Below the pieces are notes generated by a model, which did not search any database, was not told the DNA's origin, and worked only from the letters and a program-made list of their open reading frames with translations. Shown one piece after another: positions 44,423 through 53,971 of a stretch of 64,000 nt of DNA. Source of the stretch: TC-15 sp034437275 (GTDB lineage: Bacteria > Chloroflexota > Anaerolineae > Aggregatilineales > Aggregatilineaceae); NCBI GenBank assembly GCA_034437275.1, contig DAOTUD010000141.1, positions 1 to 64,000 on the forward strand, in the 5' to 3' direction. The translations under genes and the position numbers were made by a program. Position 1 is the stretch's first letter. The number at the start of each line of letters is the position of its first letter.

Positions 44423-45418
44423 ATGTCCCCGACACCCATCTTGGATCACCTGGCGCGTATTCCGCTGGCCCATCTGCCGACGCCGATTGAGCCGCTGCCC
44501 AACCTGAGCCGCCATCTAGGCGGACCGGCGCTGTTTGTCAAACGCGACGACCAGACCGGCCTGGCCACCGGCGGCAACAAAACGCGCAAGCTGGAGTTTC
44601 TGCTGGCCGAGGCGCAGCAGGCAGACGCCGACACCGTGATCACCGCCGGCTCGACACAATCCAACCACGCCCGCCAGACCGCCGCCGGGGCCGCGCGCTG
44701 TGGTCTGGCGTGCCATCTGGTGCTGTATGCGCCGGACGGCAAGCCGCCGCGCGACCGCACCGGGAATCTGCTGCTCGACGACCTGCTGGGCGCGACAATC
44801 CACTGGACGGCTGAACGCGCCCCGTATGCGCAGATCATCGCCCGGGTCGCGGCGGAACTCGAAGCCGACGGTCGCCAGCCGTACATCGTACCCTACGGCG
44901 GCTCGAACGCGACCGGGATCATGGGCTATGTTGCGGCCATGCGCGAGTTCGTGGTCCAGGCCGATGCCCCCTTCGACGCTCACGTCTTCGCCACCAGTTC
45001 CGGCGGCACCCAGGCCGGGATGCTGCTCGGCGCACACCTGACGAATATCTCGCCCGATTCGATCCTCGGCATCAGCGTCGACAAGCCGCGCGCGGTGCTG
45101 GCCCCCGACGTGGCGGCGCTGGCCAACGCCGGAGCCGAACGCCTCGACCTGCCCTGGCGCACCGATCCCGCCGCGCCGCACATCAACGACGACTACCTCG
45201 GCGGCGGCTACGCCGTCGTCGGCGACCCGGAACGCGACGCGATCCGCCTGCTGGCCCGGCACGAGGGCATCCTGGCCGACCCGGTATACACTGGGCGCGC
45301 CCTGGCCGGGCTGATCGACCTGATCCGGCAGGGGCGCTTTGGCCGCGGCCAGCGCGTGTTGTTCTGGCACACCGGCGGATCGGCAGCGCTGTTCGCCTTC
45401 GCCGGCGATCTCCAGTAA
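44423..45418 (+). CDS. D-cysteine desulfhydrase / ACC deaminase family PLP enzyme
   Basis: 331 residues. PLP Lys motif: DDQTGLATGGNKTRKLEFLL (Lys in NKTRK). QSNHARQTAAGAARCG and the phosphate-binding stretch TSSGGTQAGMLLGAH follow. C-terminus has FWHTGGSAALFAF. This matches D-cysteine desulfhydrase (DcyD), which splits D-cysteine to pyruvate, ammonia and sulfide; 1-aminocyclopropane-1-carboxylate deaminase is a close relative and cannot be excluded. Usual length. ATG 44423 with AAGGAG. Single gene. Confidence 0.9.
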   Translation: MSPTPILDHLARIPLAHLPTPIEPLPNLSRHLGGPALFVKRDDQTGLATGGNKTRKLEFLLAEAQQADADTVITAGSTQSNHARQTAAGAARCGLACHLVLYAPDGKPPRDRTGNLLLDDLLGATIHWTAERAPYAQIIARVAAELEADGRQPYIVPYGGSNATGIMGYVAAMREFVVQADAPFDAHVFATSSGGTQAGMLLGAHLTNISPDSILGISVDKPRAVLAPDVAALANAGAERLDLPWRTDPAAPHINDDYLGGGYAVVGDPERDAIRLLARHEGILADPVYTGRALAGLIDLIRQGRFGRGQRVLFWHTGGSAALFAFAGDLQ

Positions 45419-45438
45419 CACGGCAATCGCACAGAAGT

Positions 45439-45467
45439 TTGCCCGGCTTTTCGTTTTTCTGTAGAAT
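45439..45467 (+). promoter_or_regulatory. Candidate sigma70-type promoter
   Basis: TTGCCC (45439-45444), 17-bp spacer, TAGAAT (45462-45467), 57 bp before the PD40 membrane protein gene. Confidence 0.5.
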
Positions 45468-45523
45468 TCGAGATGGTTAAGGGGGAGCAAATACCGGGTG
45501 TGTAAAGAGGACTGGTAGGATTT

Positions 45524-47773
45524 ATGCTCGTTCGTACATTTCGCCTCACCGACCGGCTGGGCAACTCGTTACTCCGCATGAGCGCGTGGGCGGTCATGTC
45601 CCTGGCCGAACAGGCCGACTACGCCACCGGCAGCCTCTATCGCGCGGCACACGCCGTGCGGCGGGTGCTGGCCGTGATTCTGGGCGCGGTGTGGATGGTG
45701 CTGTATACCATCGGCTCGATCCTGGTGCGTGGCGCCATGACGCTCGCCCAGGGCACCGCAGCGATCAGCCGGCGGCTGGCGCGGCGCACCGGGCACACCG
45801 TCCAGTCCACCTACGAAACCGCCTCGTCGCGCCACCAGGATATCATGGTCCAGCGTGCCACCGAGGCGGAAATGAAGCCCGCTATCGCCAAAGACCCGCT
45901 GCTGGCCCAAAACCGCGCGCTGAGTGCATTCGCCGTGCTGCTGCTGCTGTTGCTGCTGGCGGTGGTCGTCATTCAGACGACCAGCGACGACAACGGCGAC
46001 GAGCTGGACACCATCGGCGCGGGCGCTCCCTGGACTGGGGCCGAAAACGCGACCCCGACGCCGGCCCCCTTCCCCACCAACACCCCGACCATCACGCCCG
46101 TGCCGGGACCACTGCGCGGCGGCGGGTCGCTGGTGTATGCGCTCCGCGAGCGCGGCCAGCTAGACCTGTGGGCGATTGGCGTCGGCGAAGAAGAACCGAT
46201 CCGCCTGACGTCTGGCCCGGCGGACGACCGCGATCCCGCCTGGTCACCGGACGGCACGCGCATCGCGTTCGCCAGCAACCGCGACGATAGCTGGGACCTG
46301 TACGTGCTGGACATCCGCACCGGCAACGTGAGCCGCCTGACGTCCACGCCCGGCTTCGAGGGCGCGCCCTCGTGGAGTCCGGACGGTTTATGGCTGGCGT
46401 ACGAAGGCTACACCGAAGCAGGCCACCTGGATATTTTCATCATCAGTTCGGACCCTGCCCAGGCCCAGGCCGAGGGCGCGCGGCAGGTCACCTATTTCCC
46501 CGGCCCGGACATCGAACCCGCCTGGGCACCCGGCGCGGGGCGGCAGCTCGCTTATGCAAGCTGGCGTGACGGCAATTACGACATCGTCGTAATCGATCTT
46601 GGCTCGACGCCCAACCGCGAAGAAAGCGCCCTGAACCTGACCAACACCCCGGACATCAACGAGAGCTACCCCGCCTGGAGTCCGGATGGCAGCCAGATCG
46701 CCTACAGCACGCGCGTGAACGGCGTCGAAGGTGTGTACGCCAAAGCGCTCGACGCTGCGCAGGACGCGCCGGTCCTGGTCGGGCTGGGCCAGATGCCGGC
46801 CTGGGCACCCAACGGCACCAACGTCGTCTACGTCCAGGCATACCAGCAGCAAAGCCAGCTCGTCGCCGACAGCATCAGCGGCTTTGGCCGGGCGACCGAT
46901 GCCCTCGCGTTGCCGAATATCGCGTCCGATCCCGACTGGACCGCGACCGGCCTGCCGGCGGCGCTGGTGCAGGACGGGGGCTTCCTGGCCAGGCAAGAAC
47001 CACCGCCCCTCTACGAGGAAAACGCCGACCGCAAGTCCGACGGGCTGTACGGCCTCGCCCCGCTGAGCGTCGAAGCACCGCAGGCGTACCTCTCCGACAC
47101 GGTCAACGATTCGTTCGAGGCGCTGCGACTGCGCGTGGCGGCTGAGGCTGGCTATGATTTCCTCGGCGTGCTGGAAGATGCGCTGTGGCTCCAGAATCGC
47201 GCCCCAGAACCCGGCCAGCCGCGCGAGAACTGGCACTACACGGGCCGGGCGTTCGCCATTGACCGCAAACTGGCCTATATCGAGAGCTTCCCCCGGCCCA
47301 TCGAGATCGTCCGCGAAGATATCGACGTGTACACGTACTGGCGAGTTTACCTGCGCGTGGCCGATGGCGCACAAAACGGGGTGCTGGGCGAGCCGCTGCG
47401 CGATGCCCCCTGGGATTTCGTGGCCCGCAGCAGCGGCGACGAAGCCGACTACAACCAGGGAGGCCGCGTGATGGACGCCCCGCCGCCGGGCTATTACGTC
47501 GACCTGACGCAGTTGGCCGAAGACTACGGGTGGGAACGCCTGCCGGCGGGCAGCACATGGCGTTACAATTCGGCGGCGATCCAGTATTGGGAATTCGCCA
47601 AGACGGACGGGCTGAGCTGGGAGCAGGCCATGCTGGAACTGTACACGCCTCAGCAGCTTGAAGAGTTCTTCGCCGAAGCGACCCGCGTGCCGCCCCCACC
47701 ACCAGCGCCCACCGCGTCACCGACTCCGGCAGTGCGTCGCACCAGCACCCCGCTGCCGCCCGACCAGCAGTAG
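45524..47773 (+). CDS. Membrane-anchored PD40 propeller protein
   Basis: 749 residues. The N-terminal cytoplasmic part has a hydrophobic hairpin (about 48-72) and a main TM helix (about 132-152, AFAVLLLLLLLAVVVIQTT). An acidic Pro/Thr linker (TPAPFPTNTPTITP) leads to PD40 units (about 200-450: RDPAWSPDGTRIAFASNRDD, GAPSWSPDGLWLAYEG). A C-terminal domain (about 505-725) of unrecognised type follows; its first half resembles CAP-like or peptidoglycan-recognition helices only loosely. It ends in another Pro-rich tail. 14 bp before the M23 peptidase gene, so co-expressed with an envelope hydrolase. Confidence 0.8.
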   Translation: MLVRTFRLTDRLGNSLLRMSAWAVMSLAEQADYATGSLYRAAHAVRRVLAVILGAVWMVLYTIGSILVRGAMTLAQGTAAISRRLARRTGHTVQSTYETASSRHQDIMVQRATEAEMKPAIAKDPLLAQNRALSAFAVLLLLLLLAVVVIQTTSDDNGDELDTIGAGAPWTGAENATPTPAPFPTNTPTITPVPGPLRGGGSLVYALRERGQLDLWAIGVGEEEPIRLTSGPADDRDPAWSPDGTRIAFASNRDDSWDLYVLDIRTGNVSRLTSTPGFEGAPSWSPDGLWLAYEGYTEAGHLDIFIISSDPAQAQAEGARQVTYFPGPDIEPAWAPGAGRQLAYASWRDGNYDIVVIDLGSTPNREESALNLTNTPDINESYPAWSPDGSQIAYSTRVNGVEGVYAKALDAAQDAPVLVGLGQMPAWAPNGTNVVYVQAYQQQSQLVADSISGFGRATDALALPNIASDPDWTATGLPAALVQDGGFLARQEPPPLYEENADRKSDGLYGLAPLSVEAPQAYLSDTVNDSFEALRLRVAAEAGYDFLGVLEDALWLQNRAPEPGQPRENWHYTGRAFAIDRKLAYIESFPRPIEIVREDIDVYTYWRVYLRVADGAQNGVLGEPLRDAPWDFVARSSGDEADYNQGGRVMDAPPPGYYVDLTQLAEDYGWERLPAGSTWRYNSAAIQYWEFAKTDGLSWEQAMLELYTPQQLEEFFAEATRVPPPPPAPTASPTPAVRRTSTPLPPDQQ

Positions 47774-47787
47774 AGTGAGAAGACAGG

Positions 47788-49266
47788 ATGCACATGGAAC
47801 TCAACACCACGACCCTGTTTATCGGCATGGGCATCAGCGCCCTGGTGGGGGCGATCATCACGCCCTCGGTTTACCGGCGCAAAGGACGCAGCGCCTTCAC
47901 CGGCGTCTGGATGGGGACGCTGGCGGGCGTGGTGGGCAGCCTGCTGGGCTTGATCCTGCTGTGGATCATCGTCCCCAGCCGAGATCAGCGCCCCGACGAT
48001 GACATCGAGCCGAGCCAACACCTGCAGGGCGCGTTCATCCTGGCCGTGCTGATCACGCTGGGCGGCCTGTATTTGTGGCAGAACAGCCGCCCCGCCATGA
48101 CGGTGTCGGTCCCCAACCCGCCGACCGCCACTGCCGGCACCCCCACCCCGGACTGGTACTTCACCATTCAGGAAGAACTGACGCCCGTTGCAGCCAATCC
48201 CACAGACGAGGCCGCCCCCTTTGCACCGCCCACAATCCCCACCGTCGCGCACACCACCCCGACCCTGATCGCCCCGGCGCAGATCGAGGTCACGCCCTGG
48301 CCAACGCCCACGCCGCCGCCTGCTGACAGCCCTGCCGGCGGTGGCCCTACGCCCTACCCCAGCCCGACCGGCTTCACCAGCGCGCGGATGGCGCAAACCC
48401 TGGACTATGAACCCCCGCCCGTTGACGTGCCGCTGAGCCTGCACGTCAACGATCATTACTGGTTCAAACGCCCGGTGGATGTCAGCGCCAACAGTGCCAG
48501 CATTTTCTATTATGCCTTCGGCTCCAACGGGATGCGCGACGACATGCGCGTCCATCATGGCGTCGATATGCCCAACGAGATCGGCGTCCCGATCCATGCC
48601 GGCTATGCCGGGGAAGTGATCTATGCCGGCTTGGCCTCCGACGCCATCGGCAACGATATCGATATTTACCCCTCCTACGGCAACCTGGTCATCGTCAAGC
48701 ATAACGACAGCTATCGCGGCCAGGAGATCTGGACGCTGTACGCGCACATGTCGGCCATCACTGTCGCCGAAGGGCAGCACGTCGCAGCCGGCGATGTACT
48801 CGGCCTGATCGGGGGCACCGGCGATGTCAGCGGTCCGCATGTCCACATGGAAGTACGCATGGGCAAAAACAGCTACTGGCACACCTATAACCCCCTGCTG
48901 TGGATCGTCCCCCAGACCGGCACCGGGGTCGTCGCGGGGCAGGTTCGCTTTCCTAACGGCGAATACGTTAACGACGTGGTCGTCACCCTGATCAACGAAA
49001 ACGGCGGCATCGCCGAAACCACGACCACCTATGTCGACCCCTTCACCCCCGGCAGCAAATCATGGCACGTGCGCCCCGACCCCGCCTGGCAGGAGAATTT
49101 CGCCATGGCCGACATCCCGGCGGGCGAGTACACCATTACGACCACCTTCAACGGGCAGCGTTACGAAAAAACGATTACCGTACGGGCCGGGACCACCAAC
49201 TTCGTGGTGCTCGGCGCAGACATCGCCGCCACACCACAACCGGTCGCCGCAGATGACACGCCCTAG
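47788..49266 (+). CDS. M23 family peptidase (LytM) with N-terminal membrane helices
   Basis: 492 residues. Three membrane helices (about 8-27, 45-65, 83-103), a Pro/Thr linker, then an M23 metalloprotease domain (about 240-370) with the zinc motif HHGVDMPNEIGVPI (H-x3-D) and GPHVHMEVRMG (HxH). A C-terminal carboxypeptidase-regulatory-like beta domain reads PAGEYTITTTFNGQ. It cuts peptidoglycan cross-links or amide bonds at the cell wall. All metal ligands are present, so it should be active. ATG 47788 or 47794; the spacing does not decide. Confidence 0.9.
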   Translation: MHMELNTTTLFIGMGISALVGAIITPSVYRRKGRSAFTGVWMGTLAGVVGSLLGLILLWIIVPSRDQRPDDDIEPSQHLQGAFILAVLITLGGLYLWQNSRPAMTVSVPNPPTATAGTPTPDWYFTIQEELTPVAANPTDEAAPFAPPTIPTVAHTTPTLIAPAQIEVTPWPTPTPPPADSPAGGGPTPYPSPTGFTSARMAQTLDYEPPPVDVPLSLHVNDHYWFKRPVDVSANSASIFYYAFGSNGMRDDMRVHHGVDMPNEIGVPIHAGYAGEVIYAGLASDAIGNDIDIYPSYGNLVIVKHNDSYRGQEIWTLYAHMSAITVAEGQHVAAGDVLGLIGGTGDVSGPHVHMEVRMGKNSYWHTYNPLLWIVPQTGTGVVAGQVRFPNGEYVNDVVVTLINENGGIAETTTTYVDPFTPGSKSWHVRPDPAWQENFAMADIPAGEYTITTTFNGQRYEKTITVRAGTTNFVVLGADIAATPQPVAADDTP

Positions 49267-49310
49267 ACGCACCCTATCTGGCGAACACCCTACGGCTGAT
49301 CAACAATCCT

Positions 49311-49339
49311 TTGCCTTTGCCGCACCAATTAGCTACACT
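49311..49339 (+). promoter_or_regulatory. Candidate sigma70-type promoter
   Basis: TTGCCT (49311-49316), 17-bp spacer, TACACT (49334-49339), 49 bp before the PPC-domain protein gene. Confidence 0.45.
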
Positions 49340-49387
49340 GGGTGCGGCAGCAGTTTACTGTCATTGTAACCATGGAGAACTGTTGGT

Positions 49388-51508
49388 ATGCAAAGCACAA
49401 ATAACACTCTTAGCTCACTCTGGCGCACGCTGGGACTGGCCCTGCTGGTTATCGCACTGGGCGCGGGGCTGTTCAGCCCGGCTTATGTCGCGGCACAAGG
49501 CGGCACCCGACGCCAGCTTGCGGTCGGCGATCTGGTCACCGGGACCCTCAACGCCAATACCGTCTCGCAGACCTACTCGCTCGCCGCCAGCGCCGGAGAC
49601 AGCATCACGATCGAGGTCACGACCGACAACGACGCCCTGAACCCGGTCGTGGTCGTCACTGATCAACGGGGGAATCCGATCGCGCAAGACCTTGACGTCG
49701 ACACCCCCACCACGGCAACCCTGGCTGACATCGAAATTCCGGCCAATGGCACCTACTACATCACCGTGCTGCGCGGCAGTGGGGCCGAAGGCGACGCCAG
49801 CGGCCAGTTTTCACTGCGCCTGACCGGCTTCCAGCAGGTTGGCGGCCAGACGATCACGCTCGACCAGGGCGGCATCACATTCGAGTTGAACTGGTCGGCC
49901 CCGGTTGACCTCAACCTGGAAGTGCGCGATCCGGTCGGCGGCACGGTCCACACCTTTAGCCCCGGCGCGCCCAGCGGCGGGACATTAGAAAGCGACGCCA
50001 ACACCAACTGCCAGAACCTGGTCGCCGACACTCCGACCGAGGTTGTGTCGTGGCCCGCGGGTGAAGTGCCAGCCGGCAGCTATGAAATCATCATCTACTA
50101 CGTCGACGGCTGCGAAGTCAACGGCCCGCAGGTCTTCGACCTGACAGCGAATGTCAACGGCGGCACCACCCAGACCATCACCGGTACGCTCAACCCCAGC
50201 CAGCGCTATCTCTCGCGCCTGGAGCTGCAGCCAAGCGGCGAATGGTCGCTGAGCAACGGCGGCGTCAACGCGGGCCTGCTCAATGTGAGCCTGTTCCGCA
50301 ACCAGATCGCCAACGCCGACCCGATCGCGGTGGGCAGCACGGTCTCCGGCTTGATCACGAATGAGTCGCCGGCCCGCGCCTATACGTTCGACGCCACCGC
50401 CGGCACCAGTGTCAACGTCAGCCTGGAGGCCGAATCGGGCAGCCTGGACACGTTCGTCGCGCTGCTCGGCCCGGACGACTCGGTGCTGGTCAGCAACGAC
50501 GATTTCGGCGATAGCACCAACTCTAGCCTGGAGCGCACCCTGGCCGTTGACGGCACCTATACCGTGATTGCAACCCGCTACGGCCTGAACATCGGCGGCA
50601 CCGAGGGCGAGTACACGCTCGCGCTCACCTCGACCGCCCAGGCGCTCGACACCGGCAATGGCGGCGACACGGGCGATACCGGCACGGGCGGCACCGACGC
50701 CGCCGTCGAACTGCCGGAAGGGGCCATCGAAGTGCAGTTGACCTGGAACACCAACGCCGACTTGCAGCTTCAGGTCCGCGATCCGCGCGGCGAAACCGTC
50801 TATGATGATGTCCCCATCATCCAGAGCGGCGGCATCCTCGAAGAGGATGGCAATGTGGGCTGCACCAACACCACCACCGAGCCGGTCTCGTACATCTACT
50901 GGCCGCCGAACCGCCTGACGCCGGGCACGTATGAGGTCGAGGTCTGGTACCAGAACACCTGCAACGACAACCTGCCCGTCACGTTTGCGCTGTCGGTCAA
51001 CGTGCAGGACCAGACCATCATCAACACCACCCAGGCCGCCAGCCCCAACTCGCGCTATATGATCACGTTCAACATCGCGCAGGACGGCACGGCGACGGCA
51101 GGCCCGGGCGGCTTCTTCGATATGACGACCGCCAGCACCCTGAACTACCAGGACCTGTTCAACAGCGACGCCACGATCCCGATCACCTACGGGCAGACCG
51201 TATCCGGCAGCATCACCGGCGAGCAGCGCTTCGTGATGTACGAGTTTGAGGGGCAAGAGGGCGATATCATCTCGATCCTGATGGAAGCGACCGGTGGTAC
51301 GCTCGACCCGGCGCTCTACCTGATCAACAGCGAGGGCATCCAGCTGAACTACAATGACGACATTGCCCCGCAAGGTGAGAATCGCAACTCGGCCATTCAA
51401 CAAGAACCGCTGGCCTTTACCGGCACATACTACATCATCGCCACCCACTACGGGTTAAACGTCGGCGGCACCCAGGGCACCTACGAGCTGTCACTGCTCC
51501 AGGAATAG
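49388..51508 (+). CDS. Secreted protein with repeated PPC-type beta domains
   Basis: 706 residues with a signal peptide (about 1-36, SPAYVAAQ). Bacterial pre-peptidase C-terminal (PPC)-type domains recur: about 40-155, 310-420 (ARAYTFDATAGTSVNVSLEA ... YTVIATRYGLNIGGTEGEYT) and 600-706 (MYEFEGQEGDIISILMEATG ... YYIIATHYGLNVGGTQGTYE). Between them lie two copies of a second module (about 160-280 and 450-560): LNWSAPVDLNLEVRDPVGGT against LTWNTNADLQLQVRDPRGET, each with Cys near GG(T/I)LE and near the end. No catalytic domain is seen. Probably a surface-binding or matrix protein. Confidence 0.8.
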   Translation: MQSTNNTLSSLWRTLGLALLVIALGAGLFSPAYVAAQGGTRRQLAVGDLVTGTLNANTVSQTYSLAASAGDSITIEVTTDNDALNPVVVVTDQRGNPIAQDLDVDTPTTATLADIEIPANGTYYITVLRGSGAEGDASGQFSLRLTGFQQVGGQTITLDQGGITFELNWSAPVDLNLEVRDPVGGTVHTFSPGAPSGGTLESDANTNCQNLVADTPTEVVSWPAGEVPAGSYEIIIYYVDGCEVNGPQVFDLTANVNGGTTQTITGTLNPSQRYLSRLELQPSGEWSLSNGGVNAGLLNVSLFRNQIANADPIAVGSTVSGLITNESPARAYTFDATAGTSVNVSLEAESGSLDTFVALLGPDDSVLVSNDDFGDSTNSSLERTLAVDGTYTVIATRYGLNIGGTEGEYTLALTSTAQALDTGNGGDTGDTGTGGTDAAVELPEGAIEVQLTWNTNADLQLQVRDPRGETVYDDVPIIQSGGILEEDGNVGCTNTTTEPVSYIYWPPNRLTPGTYEVEVWYQNTCNDNLPVTFALSVNVQDQTIINTTQAASPNSRYMITFNIAQDGTATAGPGGFFDMTTASTLNYQDLFNSDATIPITYGQTVSGSITGEQRFVMYEFEGQEGDIISILMEATGGTLDPALYLINSEGIQLNYNDDIAPQGENRNSAIQQEPLAFTGTYYIIATHYGLNVGGTQGTYELSLLQE

Positions 51509-51528
51509 CCCGTACACGACGCACCACG

Positions 51529-51568
51529 CGCCCGCAGTTCCGCCCAGGTGGCTCGCTGTGGGCGTTTT
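51529..51568 (+). terminator. Intrinsic terminator after the PPC-domain gene
   Basis: CGCCCGCAG (51529-51537) pairs with CTGTGGGCG (51556-51564), one G-U pair, followed by TTTT (51565-51568). Confidence 0.65.
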
Positions 51569-51588
51569 GCTATCGGGTTAGCGGGATA

Positions 51589-51617
51589 TTGACCCGCCCG
51601 AACGTTTGTGCTAAAAT
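51589..51617 (+). promoter_or_regulatory. recA promoter with possible SOS box
   Basis: TTGACC (51589-51594), 17-bp spacer, TAAAAT (51612-51617). Inside the spacer lies CGAACGTTTGTGC (51599-51611), which fits the Gram-positive-type LexA core GAAC-N4-GTTC with one mismatch. This is the place for LexA to block RNA polymerase. The lineage-specific box was not checked. Confidence 0.6.
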
Positions 51618-51660
51618 CACCAGCATAACTCTTCATTAACTGCGAGTGGGGTAAAGAACT

Positions 51661-52704
51661 ATGGCCTCTAAGGATGATCGTCAAAAAGCATTAGATAACA
51701 CCCTGGCCGACCTGACCAAGCGGTTCGGCGATGGCGCGATCGTGCGCCTGGGTGATGCCACCCACCTGAACGTGGAAGTGATCCCGACCGGGTCACTGGC
51801 GATTGATCTGGCGTTGGGCGTGGGCGGCATCCCGCGCGGGCGCGTCACCGAAATCTACGGGCCGGAAAGCTCCGGCAAAACGTCGTTCTGCCTGCATGTC
51901 GTAGCCGAAGCGCAGGCGATGGGCGGCGTGTGCGCCTTCGTGGACATGGAGCACGCGCTCGACCCGATCTACGCCGAACGGCTGGGCGTCGACATCGAGA
52001 ACCTGTACATCTCCCAGCCGGACACCGGCGAGCAAGCGCTGGAGATCACCGAAGCCCTGGTGCGCAGCGGCGCGGTGGATGCCGTCGTGCTGGACAGCGT
52101 CGCCGCGATTGTGCCGCGCGCCGAGATCGAAGGCGAAATGGGCGACAGTCACGTCGGCTTGCAGGCGCGCCTGATGAGCCAGGCCCTCCGCAAGCTCTCC
52201 GGCGCGATCAAGCAGTCCAACACCGCCGTCATCTTCACCAACCAGCTCCGCGAGAAAATCGGCGTGATGTTCGGCAACCCGGAGACGACCTCCGGCGGGC
52301 GGGCGCTGCGCTTCTATGCCAGCGTGCGGGTCGACATTCGCCGCATCCAGGCCATCAAGCGCAAAGACGAGATCATCGGCAACCGCACGCGGGTGAAGAT
52401 CACCAAGAACAAAGTCGCGCCGCCCTTCCGCCAGGCCGAAGTCGACCTGATGTACGATCACGGCTTCAGCATGGAAAGCGACATCCTCGACCTGGGCGTC
52501 GAGGCCGACATCATCGAAAAGCGCGGCGCGTACTATCGCTACAACGACGGGCTGATCGGGCAGGGCCGCGAAAACGCCAAAGAATACCTGATGGAAAATC
52601 CCGACCTGGCCTACGAACTGGAAATGTCGATCCGCGACGCCTACGCCATCATGCCGATCGGGCACTACGCAGACGACGAAGTGTTGGCCGAAGACGAAGA
52701 CTAA
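51661..52704 (+). CDS. recA: Recombinase RecA
   Basis: 347 residues, normal length. Walker A GPESSGKTSF, Walker B region DAVVLDSVAAIVPRAEIEGE, DNA-binding loop L1 EGEMGDSHVGLQARLMSQAL, and L2 NQLREKIGVMFGNPETTSGG (Q-loop included). Start ATG 51661 lies after a short leader. It catalyses homologous strand exchange and LexA cleavage. The acidic C-terminus (DDEVLAEDED) is typical. Stand-alone promoter at 51589. Confidence 0.98.
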   Translation: MASKDDRQKALDNTLADLTKRFGDGAIVRLGDATHLNVEVIPTGSLAIDLALGVGGIPRGRVTEIYGPESSGKTSFCLHVVAEAQAMGGVCAFVDMEHALDPIYAERLGVDIENLYISQPDTGEQALEITEALVRSGAVDAVVLDSVAAIVPRAEIEGEMGDSHVGLQARLMSQALRKLSGAIKQSNTAVIFTNQLREKIGVMFGNPETTSGGRALRFYASVRVDIRRIQAIKRKDEIIGNRTRVKITKNKVAPPFRQAEVDLMYDHGFSMESDILDLGVEADIIEKRGAYYRYNDGLIGQGRENAKEYLMENPDLAYELEMSIRDAYAIMPIGHYADDEVLAEDED

Positions 52705-52790
52705 CCCGCTTCCGACAGCACAGCAGGACACCGGTCGCCGGTCCCGTGATCCGCGATCCGTGTCCTGTGCATTCCCACGAGCCGCACACC

Positions 52791-53675
52791 ATGCACATCA
52801 TCTCTGCCAGCCGTCGCACCGATATTCCGGCATTCTACATGCCCTGGATGATCAAGCGGCTGCGCGCCGGCGAGGCCACCTACCCCAACCCGTTTAACAA
52901 GCAGCAGCACACCGTCTCGCTGCGGCCTGACGACGTACACAGTATCGTCTTCTGGTCCAAGTATTACCAACCGTTCCTGCCGCACATCGACGAGCTAGAA
53001 GAGCGCAGCTACCGCTTTTACTGCCACTACACCATCACCGCCACGCCCCGCCAGCTCGAACCCCACGTCCCGCGCTGGCCGGACGCGGTGCGCGTCTTCC
53101 ACCAACTCGCCGCGCGAACCAGCCCGCGCCACGTACAGTGGCGTTTCGACCCAATCCTGCTGACCCATGACCTGGACGCCGCATTTTACATTGAGCGCTT
53201 CCGCCAGCTTGCCGACGCGCTCGACGGGGCGACCACCCGCTGCTACTTCAGCTTTGCGACGTTTTACGGCAAGGTCGAGCGCCGCCTGCAGGCGCAGCGC
53301 ATCGCCTATACTGATCCGCTGCTGGCCGAAAAACGGGCCATCGTCGCTGCTCTGGTCGATATCGCCGCCGGACACAACATCACGCTGCACGCCTGCTGCC
53401 AGGCTGCACTGCTGGGCGAAGGCGTCCACCAGGCCCACTGCGTTGATGGCGACCTGCTGGCCGCGCTGTTCCCAGTCCGCCCGCCCATCACACGCCACAC
53501 CCCCACGCGCGACGGGTGCGGCTGCGTCGCCAGCCGGGATATCGGCATGTACGACACCTGTCCCTACGGCTGCGTGTACTGCTACGCCAACCAAAACCAG
53601 GCGCGTGCCCTGGCCCGGCGGCAAGCCCACGATCCGGCCCACACGATGCTGGTTCCGCCCTCGCACACGTCATAG
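52791..53675 (+). CDS. DUF1848 family protein with C-terminal CxxxCxxC cluster motif
   Basis: 294 residues from ATG 52791, giving the family start MHIISASRRTDIPAFYMPWM. The reading frame is open upstream, within recA, but that part is a shadow. The fold of DUF1848 resembles a partial TIM barrel (HSIVFWSKYYQPFLPHI, QWRFDPILLT). At the C-terminus, DTCPYGCVYCYANQNQARA holds a CxxxCxxC triplet as in radical SAM proteins, but at the wrong end of the chain; other Cys precede it (DGCGCVAS). Function is unknown; an iron-sulfur cluster is likely. Confidence 0.85.
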   Translation: MHIISASRRTDIPAFYMPWMIKRLRAGEATYPNPFNKQQHTVSLRPDDVHSIVFWSKYYQPFLPHIDELEERSYRFYCHYTITATPRQLEPHVPRWPDAVRVFHQLAARTSPRHVQWRFDPILLTHDLDAAFYIERFRQLADALDGATTRCYFSFATFYGKVERRLQAQRIAYTDPLLAEKRAIVAALVDIAAGHNITLHACCQAALLGEGVHQAHCVDGDLLAALFPVRPPITRHTPTRDGCGCVASRDIGMYDTCPYGCVYCYANQNQARALARRQAHDPAHTMLVPPSHTS

Positions 53676-53697
53676 GCTGACGGCCTGGCATTAGCAG

Positions 53698-53824
53698 GAC
53701 GCGAACGCCTACGGCTTCCGGGGCACGCCGGGCTTTGTGATCAACAGGGGTCGCCTTTTCTTTCGGCGCACAGTCGTTCGAGGTTTTCGACGAGATTATC
53801 CAACGCGAATTAGCCGGCAGCTAG
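53698..53824 (+). pseudogene. DsbA-type thioredoxin remnant, truncated and frameshifted
   Basis: Two frames join into the C-terminal part of a DsbA/thioredoxin-4 protein: frame 1 gives DANAYGFRGTPGFVIN (53698-53745), with the cis-Pro motif GTP. After one extra base (AACAGGGGTC, near 53746) frame 2 gives GVAFSFGAQSFEVFDEIIQR and then ELAGS with stop at 53822-53824. Removing that base restores VINGVAFS. The frame 1 part is preceded by a stop at 53692, so the CxxC-bearing N-terminus is gone. A decayed gene, near the intact VKOR gene at 54745. Confidence 0.75.
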
Positions 53825-53899
53825 CCCGGCTTACCGGCTCAACAACCCGCGAGGATCAACAAAATTAGCGCCAAAGGTCACATCTGGCCAAATACACTG

Positions 53900-53928
53900 T
53901 TGACCGCCCATTAAGGACCGGGTATAAT
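53900..53928 (+). promoter_or_regulatory. Strong promoter of the S1-domain gene
   Basis: TTGACC (53900-53905), 17-bp spacer, TATAAT (53923-53928), 43 bp before the ATG. Confidence 0.75.
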
Positions 53929-53971
53929 CCGCCCGATCAGAAAATACTGGTAAGGACAAGGAGCACGGCAA

